From Elizabethkingia occulta (GTDB lineage: Bacteria; Bacteroidota; Bacteroidia; Flavobacteriales; Weeksellaceae), in contig NZ_MAHX01000004.1 in assembly GCF_002023715.1 (NCBI RefSeq), forward strand, positions 26,197 through 90,196: 64,000 nt of DNA, read 5' to 3'. Below the pieces are notes generated by a model. That model was not told the origin of the DNA. It made no database searches and saw nothing but the letters and a program-made list of their open reading frames with translations. Shown here piece by piece: positions 1 through 8,127 of this stretch; positions within the stretch are counted from its first letter, which is position 1, and each line of letters opens with the position of its first letter. The position numbers were made by a program, and so were the translations under genes.

Positions 1-1
1 G

Positions 2-949
2 GTGCGGGATTTTACACTAAATATTCTTAATCAATGGAATTCTTTCTTTACTTCTGCAGATGTCAGAAACTTTAATGAAGGAGTAAAGGTATTTAATAGT
101 ACTGAGATAGTATCAGATGCTTTTATTACCGCAGCAAATAGTGTATCCATCAAATCTGCAACACTTCCTAATTATGCTAGTTCTTCAACTTATTCTTCCG
201 TGCGTAATACAGCAACTCAGGCTTATATTACCTGGTTTATGGGGCGTATAAAGGCCCACACAGAGAATGCCTATAATTATCCAAAATTTAAAAGTGATAT
301 ACCTGGTATTTTATACAGAATGAAGTTTTATCAAAAGCTTTTTAATCCATTGCAGCGAGGTGAAATCAAGAAACTGATAATCGATCTAAGAGATAATGGT
401 GGGGGTGCAGTAGTAGATTTTAAGTATTTTGTAGAACGTTTTGTTACTAAGAATGCAATATATGCTTATCAAAGAACAAAAGAAGGAACTGGTCGATTTA
501 ACTATACCCCATGGATACCTGTAGAGGCAAAAAGACACCAATATGCAATGTCATCCAATATTCCGATTACAATTTTAACAGACAAAGGTAGTGTCAGTAT
601 GTCTGAACTTTCAACATTAATGTTAAAAAGTCAAGGGTCTCAGGTGATTTCAATAGGAGATTATACTGCAGGAGGAACAGCCGGGTTAACAACGGACTTA
701 GATCAATTTAATGGAGGTATTAACAACTTAAGTGGAGGCTTTACTTCTGTTGCTGGTTTAATGAGATTTTATGTGCCGGTAATGGCAACAAAGGATATGA
801 ATGGTCAAGTTATAGAAGGAATCGGGATAAAGCCTGATATCTATGTAACTCCCCCTACAGATGCAGAGCTAACTACAATGAAAAACTCACCATCCACTTT
901 TGTAGACAGAGTAATGCAGGAAGCTGTAAAGTATTTGTCTTCTAAGTAA
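2..949 (+). CDS. S41 family peptidase, C-terminal part (cut by window edge)
   Basis: This is the C-terminal part of a C-terminal-processing-type serine peptidase. The frame is open from the window edge, so the true start lies upstream. The family signature IDLRDNGGG is present near residue 128. The likely catalytic region TDKGSVSMSELSTL follows near residue 195, where a Ser precedes the conserved Glu of the S41 fold. GDYTAGGTAG near residue 218 fits the substrate-strand region. Bacteroidota S41 proteins of this kind are usually secreted or lipoproteins with an N-terminal PDZ-like part, which cannot be seen here. The substrate is unknown. Confidence 0.85.
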   Translation: MRDFTLNILNQWNSFFTSADVRNFNEGVKVFNSTEIVSDAFITAANSVSIKSATLPNYASSSTYSSVRNTATQAYITWFMGRIKAHTENAYNYPKFKSDIPGILYRMKFYQKLFNPLQRGEIKKLIIDLRDNGGGAVVDFKYFVERFVTKNAIYAYQRTKEGTGRFNYTPWIPVEAKRHQYAMSSNIPITILTDKGSVSMSELSTLMLKSQGSQVISIGDYTAGGTAGLTTDLDQFNGGINNLSGGFTSVAGLMRFYVPVMATKDMNGQVIEGIGIKPDIYVTPPTDAELTTMKNSPSTFVDRVMQEAVKYLSSK

Positions 950-1036
950 TCAGTTGTTTTCTGAATAGAAATCTGTAATATTTTATTTAGAAATAATTTG
1001 TACAGATTGTAGTCTCTTAAAATACACACTTGCAAC

Positions 1037-1175
1037 CAGGTACCGTGAAGAAATTGAATATTATGTTATCAGTTATGACTGGTTAATTATACATACACTG
1101 ATTTAAAATATGCATACATTTTTTCTTCTTCTCATAATACAGAAATTCTTCACAAAACATATTATTGGGTACCTG
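1037..1175. repeat. Imperfect inverted-repeat element in the 949-1297 gap
   Basis: CAGGTACC at 1037-1044 is mirrored by GGTACCTG at 1168-1175. GTGAAGAA at 1045-1052 is mirrored by TTCTTCAC at 1146-1153. An AATATTATGTT-like block also occurs in both arms, in a different order. The ends bound a 139-bp non-coding stretch. It could be a long bulged hairpin or the remnant of a small mobile element. No target-site duplication was established. The rest of the gap from 950 to 1296 holds no gene I can support. Confidence 0.35.
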
Positions 1176-1296
1176 TGTTGCTTTTCTATAAAATGTAAAT
1201 ACAGAAACAGAAATTTTCTCTTACCAGAACAGCTATAGAGATAAAGTCTTTTATAAGAGACAGTTTAGCTGATAGTCTGTCAATAAAACCTAAAAA

Positions 1297-1941
1297 ATGA
1301 AAATAAACTATAAAAAAAGTTTCCCTGCATTTATAATGGCAGGGGTTCTTGCGTGCATATATGCTTGTAACAAAGGAGATGCAAAAGAAAAAAGCTATTA
1401 TACCTTTAACGAAAAAAATGAATTGGTACGTCCAAAAGACTATCGGACATGGGTATTTGCGGGAACAGGAACGACACCTAAATCTCATGATCGTGCTGCT
1501 CTTTTTCCTGATTTTCAGAATATTTATATTGATCCAGAAAGTTATCGTTTTTGGAAAGAAAATGGTTATTACCGTGATGGAACCATTTTTGTAAAAGAAC
1601 TTATCCGAAAAGGTGATACAATTTCCCCTATAGGAAAAGGCTTTTTTCAGGGTGATGCTTATTCGGTGTCTGCTACGATTAAAGACAGCATTCGTTTTCC
1701 TGATGCACCGGGTGGGTGGCAGTATTTCGAGTATGATACAGATAATGGACTCTTAGCTGAAGCTTCGCCTGCAGTGGGCGGTTCTTGTATTAGTTGCCAT
1801 TCCAAAGCTGCTGCAGGTTATGGCGCATTTACTGAACTTTATTTACCTATGCGGGATGCAAAAGGTTTTGGTAAAGGAAATCCTGAAAATCTTAATACCC
1901 GCAAAGGTATAATCTCAAAAACGAAAAAAGAGCAAAAATAG
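1297..1941 (+). CDS. Cytochrome P460-like haem lipoprotein
   Basis: The 214-residue protein starts with a lipoprotein signal ending in the lipobox-like ACIYAC (Cys about residue 24), so it is probably anchored in the periplasm or outer membrane. A single c-type haem motif, CISCH, lies near residue 163. The preceding region (RTWVFAGTGTTPK, then repeated aromatic and Gly-rich strands) matches the layout of cytochrome P460 domains. Those proteins bind haem and are associated with oxidation of small nitrogen compounds, but many family members have no known substrate. The next gene is an NTF2-like secreted protein 54 nt downstream on the same strand, possibly co-transcribed. The family call is good, the function is unknown. 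Confidence 0.75.
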   Translation: MKINYKKSFPAFIMAGVLACIYACNKGDAKEKSYYTFNEKNELVRPKDYRTWVFAGTGTTPKSHDRAALFPDFQNIYIDPESYRFWKENGYYRDGTIFVKELIRKGDTISPIGKGFFQGDAYSVSATIKDSIRFPDAPGGWQYFEYDTDNGLLAEASPAVGGSCISCHSKAAAGYGAFTELYLPMRDAKGFGKGNPENLNTRKGIISKTKKEQK

Positions 1942-1995
1942 GCTCTCCTTGCTGAATCGCAAATTCACATATTATACCAAATTACAATTTCTATT

Positions 1996-2937
1996 ATGAC
2001 AAACCGAATTCTAATTTCAGCCATTGTATTACTGAGTTTTCAATTGCAGACTTTTGCTCAAAATACAAATACAGACTATTCTGAAAGAGTAAGAAAAAAT
2101 GCCTCAAAATTTCATATGAATTTTACAACAGGGGATTTTGTAAAAAACGCACCCATGGTAAACGAGAAAATTTATTATGATTCAGACAATACAATTGTCA
2201 TTGGGCGTGATAACTTTGTAAAGGATATTTCAAGCTTTCATAGTTCTTTTCCCGATTTGGCTCTTCGGGACAGAATAATAATTGTTGATGAGAACCAAGC
2301 AGCCTTGCTTTATATTATGCAGGGAACTCAAACAGGCCCTTACGGATCAATTCCTGCTTCCGGAAACAAGATTAATGTGTATGCTGCGGAGTTTTTTACA
2401 ATGGACAATAATGTGCTCATGAAAGAGCTTTTGACCATTTCTCAGTACGATCAGTTGGTACGTCAGATTACTGGAGAAGAAAAAATAGAAAGGCAAGAAG
2501 ACGTAAAGTTGCTGCCTGTAAAAAAAACAAATATGGCATATAAACGTCTGTTGAAAGATAAACTAGATGCATACGTTCAGAATTTCAATACCCGCGACTG
2601 GAATGCTCTGGCAGCAATGTTTGCTGATAATGCAGCGTTTAAAATTAGCGGTATGTCTTATAAAAATACCTCGGCATTTATTAATGAGCTAAAATCAATA
2701 ATTCAGAAGGTGCCTGATGTTACATATCATCTGATCAGAAATATAGTGGAAGGTGACAGAGGAGCAATCGCCTATGAGGTGAACGGGACATTGCCCAATT
2801 CCGATAAAAGTGATGCGAACCGAAAAAGTTTGCAAAACGTAAAACAAAGCATCCATTTTCAGTTTGACGAAAAAGGGAAAATCACAGACATGGTCGCTAT
2901 ATACAATAGCGAAGATTTTAACAAACAACTAAAATAA
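1996..2937 (+). CDS. Secreted protein with two NTF2/SnoaL-like domains
   Basis: The protein has 313 residues with a clear signal peptide ending around QTFAQ (residue 22). The first half (about 30-165) and second half (about 180-313) each look like a SnoaL/NTF2-like cone fold. The second contains YVQNFNTRDWNALAAMFADN, a typical opening helix of that fold. It follows the P460-like gene closely and is followed by a hairpin terminator, so the two may form one operon. NTF2-like domains may be enzymatic or ligand-binding, and no catalytic residues could be assigned. Confidence 0.6.
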   Translation: MTNRILISAIVLLSFQLQTFAQNTNTDYSERVRKNASKFHMNFTTGDFVKNAPMVNEKIYYDSDNTIVIGRDNFVKDISSFHSSFPDLALRDRIIIVDENQAALLYIMQGTQTGPYGSIPASGNKINVYAAEFFTMDNNVLMKELLTISQYDQLVRQITGEEKIERQEDVKLLPVKKTNMAYKRLLKDKLDAYVQNFNTRDWNALAAMFADNAAFKISGMSYKNTSAFINELKSIIQKVPDVTYHLIRNIVEGDRGAIAYEVNGTLPNSDKSDANRKSLQNVKQSIHFQFDEKGKITDMVAIYNSEDFNKQLK

Positions 2938-2945
2938 TTATTGCA

Positions 2946-2974
2946 ACAGGCAGGACAATAACCTGCCTGTTTTC
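2946..2974 (+). terminator. Rho-independent terminator after the NTF2-like gene
   Basis: ACAGGCAGG (2946-2954) pairs with CCTGCCTGT (2962-2970) over a 7-nt loop and is followed by a short T run. It ends the 1297-2937 pair. Confidence 0.7.
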
Positions 2975-3007
2975 AATTATAAACATATTAATACTTTATC
3001 ACTAAAC

Positions 3008-4303
3008 TTATTTAGAAATATATTTAATCTGTAAATTGTTGTGCTGGTTGTCTTTAAAAGATTTTGCTATAACAAGTTTTGATGTTTTTGTATTGGTGTC
3101 GAATATTTCAATTCCCTTTTGGGTAGCATATATAAAATGAGTTTTGTCGATAGGCTCTATATTGGATAATGGCTTATTCTGAATTTTAACTTCAGTAAAG
3201 TTTTTGCCATTAGCATCCATATAAAAAATTGTGTTTTCTGTATTACCGATAATTTTGTCTTTAACAGTCGACCAGTTTATGATATCAGCCTTTATTACTT
3301 GTTTCCACTTTGTTTTACCATTGTCTGTATCAATTGCGAAAATACAAGATTCAGTACGAATGCCGTCCCTCAGAACAGTATATAGAGTTTCATCTTCCAG
3401 AAAACTTTTAGCATCCCCGGCAAAGCTATAATGTTCATCTTTAAATATCCATTTAAAAACTTTTGGATTTTTAATAAATGTATTATTAGGATCAGAAATA
3501 TCTGAATTTGGAAGGTTCGCATCTTTATCAAGATTAAGGCAATAAAATTTGCCTTTTTCATCACCTATATAAAGGTTTTTGCCATCCGTCTGCATCTGGT
3601 TGTAAATAGGATATTCAAACTGGCTTACATCATGATGTTGAAGAGGCTGACCTGCAACTTCCACATCACCATCGAACATTCCGTAAGAAGTAGGGGTGCC
3701 TGTTTGAGAAGTATACATTTCCAGATAGACAGCTGAGTTTACAAAATAATTGTTGCGGTATTTTACAGGTGCATATAAATTGAACACAGTAGGTAAGGAG
3801 CTGGTCCATGTTTTTTTACCAGTAATTCTGTTGAAGTTATACAGCCATGCATTCGTAGTCTCTGGTTGTCCTGTGGAAGCCATTATTATATTTTGGCCAT
3901 CCACAAGTGGTTGAGACATAAATAAAGGCATGATTGACTGTAGCTTTTGATTTTGCTGATTAGTGTCGTCACTCATGTCCATTGATAGATCTTCGTTGCC
4001 ATCGATCTGTTGCTTCCATATTACTTTACCTGTGTTAACATCAAAATTAATTAGCTTTCCACTTTCAAAAGGCATAAAAATATTTTGTCCGTCCAGCGTA
4101 AAGAGATTTCTGTTACCTGTGGAATCCATTGGACTGTTATATTGCCATGTTATTTTATTTTCGTCAAGATCAAAATTATAAATAGAGCCCTCTGTTGCTA
4201 CGATCAGTGTTGTGTGCTCCGTTTTTGTAGGTTCGGCTGATGGAATATTGTTACAGCTTGAAAGAGCTTGCAGGATTATCGGGAGTAATAATAGTTTTTT
4301 CAT
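3008..4303 (-). CDS. PQQ-like beta-propeller lipoprotein
   Basis: The 431-residue protein has a lipoprotein signal with Cys near residue 17 (LQALSSC). Repeated blades of the PQQ/pyrrolo-quinoline type follow: GSIYNFDLDENKITWQYNSP, GKLINFDVNTGKVIWKQQI, DTDNGKTKWKQVI. Each has the G-x-x-x-W strand ending. No quinone-binding or dehydrogenase motif is visible, so it is more likely a BamB-like scaffold or ligand-binding propeller than an enzyme. It stands alone on the minus strand, convergent with the NTF2-like gene. Confidence 0.65.
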   Translation of the reverse strand: MKKLLLLPIILQALSSCNNIPSAEPTKTEHTTLIVATEGSIYNFDLDENKITWQYNSPMDSTGNRNLFTLDGQNIFMPFESGKLINFDVNTGKVIWKQQIDGNEDLSMDMSDDTNQQNQKLQSIMPLFMSQPLVDGQNIIMASTGQPETTNAWLYNFNRITGKKTWTSSLPTVFNLYAPVKYRNNYFVNSAVYLEMYTSQTGTPTSYGMFDGDVEVAGQPLQHHDVSQFEYPIYNQMQTDGKNLYIGDEKGKFYCLNLDKDANLPNSDISDPNNTFIKNPKVFKWIFKDEHYSFAGDAKSFLEDETLYTVLRDGIRTESCIFAIDTDNGKTKWKQVIKADIINWSTVKDKIIGNTENTIFYMDANGKNFTEVKIQNKPLSNIEPIDKTHFIYATQKGIEIFDTNTKTSKLVIAKSFKDNQHNNLQIKYISK

Positions 4304-4382
4304 GGGGTATCAATTTTCGACCTGTTGTATCTGATAAAAATAATAATTGTAAGTAAAGAAGATAGGACTAAATCTTTTATTA

Positions 4383-5216
4383 CTAATAGAATTCGATTGT
4401 TTTAATATTCTGGCTTTCTAAATATTTTTTTATAAAAAATCGGTGCTTAAATCCTGTAAGCAGAATAATTTTTTTTCCGGGATTCTCTTTATAGTATTTG
4501 ATAACATTTTTTGCGATACCTTCATTTCTGATGTTTCCTTCAAAATTTGACCAGTTATTGAAGTATTCTTTATATGTAATAGTGTCTTTCTTGTTTTTGC
4601 TGCTCAGTAATCTAAGTTTAGTAAATTCATTATGATTATTCACAATGTCTCTTGTCCGGTTATACTGGTATTTCATCAGACTGTCGACAAGGGCGTCTGA
4701 CTGTTTTGAATTAACTGTTTTCAAATCCTGTTTAGCAATGTTTTCAACAGAATTCCAATAAGTATCTAGTTGTGATAAATGTTTTTTTTCCTGCTCAGAA
4801 AGTTTTATTTCTCCTTTTTTATCCAATTCTTCGATTTTATTAAAAACAAAACCTGCTTCCGGATAAATCCCCAATTCTTTTCTGTAATTGTTTCTGCCTT
4901 CTAATTCGGCAGGTTTAATTTGAACGCCAGGGTTTTCCTTCTGGTATCTTAATGTAGCCTGAAATTCATTATTACTGATGCCATCGAAGTCAGTTTTTAG
5001 CATATTTTCTTTTTCAAAAATATTGGATTCCGCTTCCAGTAGTATAATGTCGGGCTTGAAATTTGATAAAATTTTATAAACAGATTCAGTATTAATATTC
5101 TCAGCACCATAATGTATGGTTCCTAAAATAATAACCCGGGAATCTTTATAAGGATTAATGGAAGTGCTGCAAGAGATCACAAAAATAGATGATAAAATAA
5201 GAGATAAATACTTCAT
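4383..5216 (-). CDS. DUF5694-like lipoprotein (TraB/GumN-type fold)
   Basis: The start at 5216 is chosen because it gives a lipoprotein signal (MKYLSLILSS... ending FVISCS). An upstream in-frame start at 5252 would add 12 residues before it. The motif VIILGTIHYG near residue 28 and the C-terminal KIILLTGFKHRFF are the two ends of the TraB/TIKI/GumN-type fold. In that fold a GxxH near the N-terminus and a late His/Arg are thought to be active-site residues. E-rich blocks such as LLEAES lie between them. The role in this organism is unknown. The gene is divergent from the membrane regulator at 5511. Confidence 0.55.
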   Translation of the reverse strand: MKYLSLILSSIFVISCSTSINPYKDSRVIILGTIHYGAENINTESVYKILSNFKPDIILLEAESNIFEKENMLKTDFDGISNNEFQATLRYQKENPGVQIKPAELEGRNNYRKELGIYPEAGFVFNKIEELDKKGEIKLSEQEKKHLSQLDTYWNSVENIAKQDLKTVNSKQSDALVDSLMKYQYNRTRDIVNNHNEFTKLRLLSSKNKKDTITYKEYFNNWSNFEGNIRNEGIAKNVIKYYKENPGKKIILLTGFKHRFFIKKYLESQNIKTIEFY

Positions 5217-5394
5217 GGATATTAATTTTCTGGTAAAAATAATAATTGTCAATAAAGAAAAACAGATTAAATCACATTTTTTTGAAATAATAAATAGATA
5301 AGATTTAATTATAAGATAGTATGATGGTAAATATTTATCTAAGTGTAAATCAAAATCTATTTTGAAAGAATCACTTGCATCAGGTACTTTAAAT

Positions 5395-5406
5395 CACTCG
5401 CGAGTG
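5395..5406. promoter_or_regulatory. Perfect palindrome CACTCGCGAGTG, candidate activator site
   Basis: This 12-bp perfect palindrome sits 105 nt upstream of the membrane regulator gene. Its centre lies 49.5 nt before the first base of the -7 box TAGGTTTG. Two further half-sites of the form GAGTGCA follow it immediately (to about 5419). A near-identical dyad, CACTCGTGAGTG, lies at the same spacing upstream of the peptide-lipoprotein operon at 7907. Confidence 0.6.
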
Positions 5407-5424
5407 CAAATGAGTGCAGCTTTA

Positions 5425-5457
5425 TTGCTGGATTTTCATGAGTAATAAATAGGTTTG
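5425..5457 (+). promoter_or_regulatory. Bacteroidota-type promoter of the membrane regulator gene
   Basis: A TTG at 5425-5427 and TAGGTTTG at 5450-5457 are separated by 22 nt. This fits the flavobacterial consensus TTG-N17-23-TAnnTTTG. Transcription would start near 5462, about 50 nt before the ATG at 5511. Confidence 0.55.
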
Positions 5458-5510
5458 TGTAAATTTTTGAGGGATACTTTCAGTTAATTATCATAGAAGA
5501 AGATTAAAAA

Positions 5511-6521
5511 ATGAAAATGAGCACAAGCTATTTTTCAAGAACTGTAAAAGATATATATGAGAAGATTTCTTTCTGGGGAATTGATCATAACGCAAGTGAA
5601 ATTGAAAAAGATTTTACAATTTTAATTAATCAATATCTTGCTTTATTAACGCTTATTTTCTTTTCGCAAGGGATTGCGATTTATACCTTTATAGCATTTA
5701 CTGTTGATAGTCTTTTTTTACTTTCAATATCCTTGTTATTCGCACTTTCTTATATTATAAAAGAATACAGGAAGAACAAATATGTTATTCTCATTACCTT
5801 TGTTTTGCTGAATTTTATTATAACCTATTATTCCTCTTTTTGTGGTGTAGAGAGCTGCGTTTTTTTATTTTATTTCCCGTTGCTTCTGGCTATTCCTTTT
5901 TTTTTAAACTATCCCAAAAATAGGGTGGAAATTTTTATCATTTCCATTATTGTACTAGGGAGTTTATATATATCTGCTATATATAATTTCAGTCTTATAC
6001 CACAGTCGGATTTAGTTTTAAAATATCATTATCAGAATAAGTTGCTGATCATGAATATTACCTTTAGTTTGCTGATTTTCAGGATTACTTACTATTTTGT
6101 CGGAGAGAAAAAGAGAGAAGATTATATGTTAGTAGATTTCAATGTGACTAAAGATCAGTATATTAGGGATTTGCAGGTTAAGATTGAAATGTTGGAAGAA
6201 CAGCACAAGAAAGAAAAATTATCAGAATCAGATATCCGTGAAATGATCAGACTGGCGCAGACCAATGATTCGATTTTTATAGAACGTTTTGATTTGTATT
6301 TTCCTAATTTCTTTAATACTATAAGAAATGCCTCAAATACATCCCTTACAATGTCAGATCTCTATTTATGTGCAATGTTAAAGCTTAATTTTAGTAACAA
6401 GCAGATTGCATTATATAGTAACTCTACAGTTAAATCGGTGGAAAGCAAAAAATACAGATTAAGGAAAAAAATCGAAATTCCTGCTGATCAGGATTTCACG
6501 ATTTGGATTACATCTGTATAA
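5511..6521 (+). CDS. Membrane-bound regulator with C-terminal LuxR-like HTH (copy 1)
   Basis: The 336-residue protein has about six hydrophobic segments between residues 40 and 200, then a charged coiled-coil stretch (about 205-245, VKIEMLEEQHKKEKLSESD). The C-terminal domain contains SDLYLCAMLKLNFSNKQIAL and STVKSVESKKYRLRKKI, a helix-turn-helix of the LuxR/GerE type. No receiver or kinase domain is present. The layout suggests a one-component membrane sensor that binds DNA. A paralogue follows in tandem at 6662, and both precede a peptide-fimbrillin cassette. The dyad upstream of this gene recurs before that cassette, so autoregulation and activation of the cassette are plausible. Confidence 0.65.
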   Translation: MKMSTSYFSRTVKDIYEKISFWGIDHNASEIEKDFTILINQYLALLTLIFFSQGIAIYTFIAFTVDSLFLLSISLLFALSYIIKEYRKNKYVILITFVLLNFIITYYSSFCGVESCVFLFYFPLLLAIPFFLNYPKNRVEIFIISIIVLGSLYISAIYNFSLIPQSDLVLKYHYQNKLLIMNITFSLLIFRITYYFVGEKKREDYMLVDFNVTKDQYIRDLQVKIEMLEEQHKKEKLSESDIREMIRLAQTNDSIFIERFDLYFPNFFNTIRNASNTSLTMSDLYLCAMLKLNFSNKQIALYSNSTVKSVESKKYRLRKKIEIPADQDFTIWITSV

Positions 6522-6661
6522 GAATATACACTCCAAATTAAAATTTAATTTTTAGACAAAAATTATCATCGCAATATTTCAGAATATACTTTCATATTTA
6601 ATTATGTATAGTATTTATATTATTACTTTCATTTCCGTTTTAATCATTGCCCCTAAAAAAT

Positions 6662-7624
6662 ATGCAAAACAGAATTATTAATGAAGAAGAAAGTATTCAT
6701 AATCTTTATATAAGTTTGATCAACAAATATCTGTATTTTCTGTTTTGTATATTTCTTACTTTCTCTTTGTTTACCGGATTATTTCTAAATGATATCCCTG
6801 TATCTTTATTTCTTATTTTTATTTCATTCAGTTTTCTTTTAATTAGAAAGATTAAGAAATCAGATTGCTCTAAAAAAGTCCTGAATATTCTTGTGGGTAC
6901 TATTATTATTGCTCTTGCATTTCATATTAGTTTTTTTCACGTGTATAATTCCAAAGAGGTGGGTGATGAATATTTTTATTTTTCTCTGCTTTTTGCCATT
7001 CCTTTTTTCTTTGATTATAAAACCCAAAGAAATATTGTTTATGCTTTGTTATTGGTTGTTTTATTGAATTTTGTTGTGGTCGAATCTTTTGATTTGAATT
7101 TTATTCCAAGAAACAGTTTTGTAACGAATAGCGAGTATAGGGTTCTGAAGCTTGTCAACATTCTAATGTCGGTAACTATACTACTTTTTCATATTGGTTT
7201 TATTGCTGATAAAGACCATAAAATAAAGTTTCTGATAAAAAATATTAACTCAAAAAAATTGCGGATTGCAGACTTAACAGCAGCCAATAAAGAACTGAGC
7301 AAAAAGATTGTGATTATTCAGGATCTTGTTCAAAATAAGGTTAAGGAAATTATTGATCTCGCTGAACAAAAATCACCTCTTTTTCTGGAGAAATTTCAAT
7401 TATTCTTTCCTGATTTTATACCCGCACTTCTTAAAATTAATCCGAATCTCGTTTCTTCCGAGCTGCAAATGTGTGCATTGATAAAATTGGAATTCAGAAC
7501 AAAAGATATAGCAGTTTGTACTGATTCTAGCGTAAAATCAGTAGAGAGCAGAAAATACAGGGTAAAGAAAAAACTCAATATACCAGGTGATGTAAATATT
7601 GATTGTTTTTTAAGCCAGCTGTGA
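6662..7624 (+). CDS. Membrane-bound regulator with C-terminal LuxR-like HTH (copy 2)
   Basis: This is a paralogue of the gene before it, with the same order: six hydrophobic segments (about residues 20-190), a coiled coil, then a C-terminal HTH. The tail motifs SELQMCALIKLEFRTKDIAV and SSVKSVESRKYRVKKKL match copy 1 position by position. The ATG at 6662 is preferred over an in-frame TTG at 6647. The CACTCG-type dyad is absent from the 140-nt gap before it, so it may be read through from copy 1 or have its own promoter. Sequence divergence in the membrane part suggests the two copies sense different signals or form a heteromer. Confidence 0.65.
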   Translation: MQNRIINEEESIHNLYISLINKYLYFLFCIFLTFSLFTGLFLNDIPVSLFLIFISFSFLLIRKIKKSDCSKKVLNILVGTIIIALAFHISFFHVYNSKEVGDEYFYFSLLFAIPFFFDYKTQRNIVYALLLVVLLNFVVVESFDLNFIPRNSFVTNSEYRVLKLVNILMSVTILLFHIGFIADKDHKIKFLIKNINSKKLRIADLTAANKELSKKIVIIQDLVQNKVKEIIDLAEQKSPLFLEKFQLFFPDFIPALLKINPNLVSSELQMCALIKLEFRTKDIAVCTDSSVKSVESRKYRVKKKLNIPGDVNIDCFLSQL

Positions 7625-7691
7625 CTCTTAAATTATTTGTGTAAACTATTCTTCTTTATAATAATATTTTTTTTTAGAAATAAACCTTTTT

Positions 7692-7707
7692 TTCACTCGT
7701 GAGTGAA
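7692..7707. promoter_or_regulatory. Dyad TTCACTC-GT-GAGTGAA upstream of cassette 1
   Basis: Seven-base arms flank a GT centre. The core CACTCGTGAGTG differs by one base from the palindrome at 5395-5406. The centre lies 48.5 nt before the -7 box at 7748, against 49.5 nt at the regulator gene. The equal spacing puts both sites in nearly the same helical phase and at a typical activator position. Confidence 0.6.
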
Positions 7708-7747
7708 TATAAGGGTGCCTGAATAATGTATAGCTGATTAATGGATA

Positions 7748-7755
7748 TAACTTTG
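7748..7755 (+). promoter_or_regulatory. -7 box TAACTTTG of the cassette 1 operon
   Basis: The box fits TAnnTTTG. No TTG stands at the expected -33 spacing, which would make the promoter weak without an activator. It implies a leader of about 145 nt before the peptide start at 7907. Nothing else is recognised in that leader. Confidence 0.45.
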
Positions 7756-7906
7756 TACAGCAATACTATACAGGAAGTTATGCGCCTGTTCTGAAAAATT
7801 TAAAAACACAATAAACTTCTCTTCTTATAATAGTAATTCTCTGTACTGTATGGTACCGATAATATGCTGACAGTTTGCTGAAAAACCTTTAAAGAATATA
7901 AATACA

Positions 7907-8104
7907 ATGAGAAAAAATGACAAACAATTGATGAACCAGACTGAAAAAAAAGATTATAAACCTCCCGTTATAGGAGTTTTATATGTAACAATGGAGCAGG
8001 GGATTGCAAGTTCTTCGGCACAGATTGTTCCTGGTGGTTCCACCAATACGCCAACTACTACAGATTGGGACGAAAAGAAGGATGAACAAAACTGGGAATT
8101 TTAA
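7907..8104 (+). CDS. MEQG-family short peptide, cassette 1
   Basis: The 65-residue product is hydrophilic, has no signal peptide and no Cys. Its core VTMEQGIASSSAQIVPGG (from about residue 32) is shared with peptides at 32519, 36395 and 40499. As in the others, the core is preceded by a Pro-hydrophobic strand (PPVIGVLY) and followed by a Pro/Ser/Thr linker and a Trp-containing acidic tail. Here the tail is TDWDEKKDEQNWEF. The gene is 23 nt upstream of a fimbrillin-like lipoprotein and almost certainly co-transcribed with it. The start could also be the Met at residue 9. No function is known to me. Confidence 0.75.
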   Translation: MRKNDKQLMNQTEKKDYKPPVIGVLYVTMEQGIASSSAQIVPGGSTNTPTTTDWDEKKDEQNWEF

Positions 8105-8127
8105 AAATACAACAAACACGATCGATT

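Noticed and set aside
1186..1488. 100-codon minus-strand frame with hydrophobic and Cys-rich residues
   Set aside because: It overlaps the promoter and start of the P460-like gene, and its composition fits antisense reading of AT-rich DNA.
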